64,000 bases of DNA, from the NCBI GenBank assembly GCA_026874595.1, contig CM049310.1, positions 89,285,556 to 89,349,555 on the forward strand. The letters run 5' to 3'. Position 1 is the first letter of the stretch. Every line of letters begins with the position of its first letter. Source of the stretch: Sipunculus nudus (lineage: Eukaryota; Annelida; Sipuncula; Golfingiida; Sipunculidae). Shown here in pieces: positions 61,101 through 64,000 of the stretch. A program made the translations under genes and the position numbers. The notes below the pieces were generated by a model. It searched no databases. It saw only the letters and a list, made by a program, of their open reading frames with translations, and was not told the DNA's origin.

Positions 61101-64000
61101 TCCAAAATATCCCATTAAGAAAAAAATCAGAATTATACATTTCTGATTTTGATTGAACGAATTTGCTCTTTATTTTTATATTCAGGTGCACGAACAGGCA
61201 CTGTTATGTAGCCGGGGAAATAGTCTTCGTCCCTATGGGTCATAATCGTGTTTAAATTTGGGGGAATACATCATTTATGTGGTGTTTTTACAATAAGCAA
61301 AGCATAAGCAAAACGTAAACAAAGTGTAAGCAAAGGAATTAGGACTTCATAAATGCGATTTTCGACCGTTTTCTGAAGTTATAATGTATTATTCGACGTG
61401 TCAGGAGTCTTATTTATGACAGAAATCGTGCAAAACACTAGAGATTTTGTAGTCAAATGAGAAAATAGGTCCCAACATTCCATAATATCCCATTAAGAAA
61501 AAAATCAGAATTATACATTTCTGATTTTGATTGAACGAATTCGCTATTTATTTTTATATTCATGTGCACGAACAGGCACTGTTATGTAGCCCGGGAACCA
61601 GTCTTCGTCCCTATGGGTCATAATCGTGTTTAAATTTGGGAGAATACATCATTTATGTGGTGTTTTTACAATAAGGAAAGCATAAGCAAAACGTAAACAA
61701 AGTGTAAGCAAAGGAATTAGGACTTCATAAATGCGATTTTCGACCGTTTTCTGAAGTTATATTGTATTATTCGACGTGTCAGAAGTCTTATTTATGACAG
61801 AAATCGTGCAAAACAGTAGAGATATTGTGGTCAAATGAGAAAATAGGTCCCAAAAATCCATAATATCCCATTAAGAAAAAAATCAGAATTATACATTTTT
61901 GATTTTGATTGAACGAATTTGCTATTTATTTTTATATTCATGTGCACGAACAGGCACTGTTATGTAGCCGGGGAACTAGTTTTCGTCCCTATGGGTCATA
62001 ATCGTGTTTAAATTTGGGAGAATACATCATTTATGTGGTATTTTTACAATAAGCAAAGCATAAGCAAAACGTAAACAAAGTGTAAGCAAAGGAATTAGGA
62101 CTTCATAAATGAGATTGTCGACCGTTTTTTGAAGTTATAATGTATTATTCGACGTGTCAGGAGTCTTATTTATGACAGAAATCGTGCATAACTGTAGAGA
62201 TATTGTGGTCAAATGAGAAAATAGGTCCCAAAAATCCATAATATCCCATTAAGAAAAAAATCAGAATTATCCATTTCTGAATTTGATTGAACGAATTTGC
62301 TATTTATTTTTATATTCATGTGCACGAACAGGCACTGTTATGTAGCCGGGGAATTAGTCTTCGTCCCTATGGGTCATAATCGTGTTTAATTTTGGGAGAA
62401 TACATCATTTATGTGGTGTTTTTACAATAAGCAAAGCATAAGCAAAACGTAAACAAAGTGTAAGCAAAGGAATTAGGACTTCATAAATGCGATTTTCGAC
62501 CGTTTTCTGAAGTTATATTGTATTATTCGACGTGTCAGAAGTCTTATTTATGACAGAAATCGTGCAAAACAGTAGAGATATTGTGGTCAAATGAGAAAAT
62601 AGGTCCCTAAAATCCATAATATCCCATTAAGAAAAAAATCAGAATTATACATTTTTGATTTTGATTGAACGAATTTGCCATTTATTTTTATATTCATGTG
62701 CACGAACAGGCACTGTAATGTAGCCGGGGAACTAGTCTTCGTCCCAATGGGTCATAAACGTGTTTAAATTTGGGAGAATACATCATTTATGTGGTATTTT
62801 TACAATTAGCAAAGCATAATCAAAACGTAAACAAAGTGTAAGCAAAGGAATTAGGACTTCATAAATGAGATTTTCGACCGTTTTTTGAAGTTATAATGTA
62901 TTATTCGACGTGTCAGGAGTCTTATTTATGACAGAAATCGTGCATAACACTAGAGATATTGTGATCAAATGAGAAAATAGGTTCCGAAAATCCATAATAT
63001 CTCCTTTAAAGAAAGCAGAATTATACATTTCTGAGTTTGATTGAACGAATTTGCTCTTTATTTTTAAATTCATGTGCACGAACAGGCACTGTAATGTAGC
63101 CGGGGAACTAGTCTTCGTCCCAATGGGTCATAATCGTGTTTAAATTTGGGAGAATACATCATTTATGTGGTGTTTTCACAATAAGCAAAGCATAATCAAA
63201 ACGTAAACAAAGTGTAAGCAAAGGAATTAGGACTTCAAAAATGAGATTTTCGACCGTTTTCTGAAGTTATAATGTATTATTCGACGTATCAGGAGTCTTA
63301 TTTATGACAGAAATCGTGCAAAACACTAGAGATATTGTAGTCAAATGAGAAAATAGGTCCCAACAATCCATAATATCCCATTAAGAAAAAAATCAGAATT
63401 ATACATTTCTGATTTTGATTGAACGAATTTGCTATTTATTTTTATATTCATGTGCACGAACAGGCACTGTTATGTAGCCCGGGAACTAGTCTTCGTCCCT
63501 ATGGGTCATAATCGTGTTTAAATTTGGGAGAATACATCATTTATGTGGTGTTTTTACAATAAGGAAAGCATAAGCAAAACGTAAACAAAGTGTAAGCAAA
63601 GGAATTAGGACTTCATAAATGCGATTTTCGACCGTTTTCTGAAGTTATATTGTATTATTCGACGTGTCAGAAGTCTTATTTATGACAGAAATCGTGCAAA
63701 ACAGTAGAGATATTGTGGTCAAATGAGAAAATAGGTCCCAAAAATCCATAATATCCCATTAAGAAAAAAATCAGAATTATACATTTTTGATTTTGATTGA
63801 ACGAATTTGCTATTTATTTTTATATTCATGTGCACGAACAGGCACTGTTATGTAGCCGGGGAACTAGTTTTCGTCCCTATGGGTCATAATCGTGTTTAAA
63901 TTTGGGAGAATACATCATTTATGTGGTATTTTTACAATAAGCAAAGCATAAGCAAAACGTAAACAAAGTGTAAGCAAAGGAATTAGGACTTCATAAATGA
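55191..64000 (+). repeat. array segment with 5- and 17-monomer repeats
   Basis: The monomers at about 56,473 and 58,359 match with a step of 1,886 bp (five monomers). The stretch 58.9-63.3 kb follows the order of 52.5-56.9 kb with a step of about 6,418 bp (17 monomers); for example 54207 matches 60625 and 56473 matches 62891. GAGATTTTGTAGTC with ATTCGCTATTTA occurs at about 39.95, 55.02 and 61.44 kb, linking this part to both larger copies. The array continues to the window end. Confidence 0.8.

Larger units (their letters stand above)
19700..64000 (+). repeat. satellite array, about 377-bp monomer, about 117 copies
   Basis: The word GATTGAAC recurs at 19713, 20078, 20455, 20832 and 21209 and onward to the window end, with spacing of 377 bp (range about 365-380). 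All monomers run in one direction. Each contains, in order, CATGTGCACGAACAGGCACT, GCCGGGGAACTAGTCTTCGT, a run of 11-bp TAAGCAAA units, TTCGACCGTTTTCTGAAG, GACAGAAATCGTGCAAAAC and an A-run before CAGAATTATACATTTCTG. The monomer is AT-rich but keeps about ten CpGs. Neither 377 nor 374 is a multiple of three, so no frame continues between monomers and the recurring 60-88 codon minus-strand frames are not genes. At 377 bp it is close to two nucleosome repeats. The right end is not in the window. Confidence 0.98.

Noticed and set aside
20575-63079. Recurring minus-strand open frames of 60-88 codons in the satellite (for example 20575-20841, 25427-25666, 60625-60813)
   Set aside because: They are the same monomer read repeatedly. 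The period (377 or 374) is not a multiple of three, so frames cannot continue, and there are no start or splice features beyond the repeat itself.
19700-64000. CRISPR-like or tandem gene array
   Set aside because: The units are 377 bp with no short repeat/spacer pattern, and neighbouring monomers differ by scattered substitutions rather than unique spacers.
19700-64000. CENP-B box in the monomer
   Set aside because: The closest match, CTTCGTCCCTATGGGTC, has TTCG but lacks the essential A and the CGGG at the right positions. The CCCGGG next to it is not correctly spaced on either strand.

Overview
The window reads as animal nuclear DNA. It is AT-rich, has short exons with GT..AG borders, several microsatellites, MITE-like elements and a very long satellite array. 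There are no prokaryotic gene clusters, rRNA, tRNA or CRISPR arrays. Long poly-G/C tracts, a TCTG/TCCG-rich dispersed element and small MITEs fit a marine invertebrate, perhaps a mollusc or other lophotrochozoan. That placement is inference; no gene here fixes the species.

Region 1 (1-19,700) is mostly non-coding, with sparse exons read by eye. The only exon whose family I recognise is a minus-strand first coding exon of a kinesin motor (765-870), starting MAEKIKVAIRVRPL, with leader sequence at 871-923 and a leader exon at 991-1115. A minus-strand gene of unknown function has three exons that join in frame (15803-15983, 14791-14935, 13528-13645), giving about 147 residues. A plus-strand first coding exon (18509-18597) ends in a strong donor but has no visible second exon before the satellite. 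Weaker exon candidates lie at 2716-2853, 6616-6811, 7861-7983 and 13283-13414. Repeats include a TIR element (11723-12178) and a related end (300-412), a CpG-rich TIR element (19108-19640), a diverged tandem duplication (4545-5480), a GAGTCC-rich repeat (9566-10070), a TCTG-containing element (16836-17734) and six G or C runs of 13-17 bases.

Region 2 (about 19,700-64,000, 69% of the window) is a head-to-tail satellite. The monomer is about 377 bp, with a 374-bp subfamily, and about 117 copies all lie in one orientation; the array continues past the window. Rare shared variants show nested higher-order structure: a block of about 42 monomers (24,277-40,116) is repeated directly at 40,117-55,19x, with internal gains and losses. 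Smaller repeats of 1, 4, 5, 6 and 17 monomers lie inside or beside it. Each monomer carries four 11-bp subrepeats (consensus TAAGCAAAnnn). The left edge holds the most diverged monomers and begins about 60 bp after the CpG-rich TIR element.

The genes do not form a recognisable pathway. The most notable points are the multi-scale array and the apparent stranding of a first exon beside it.
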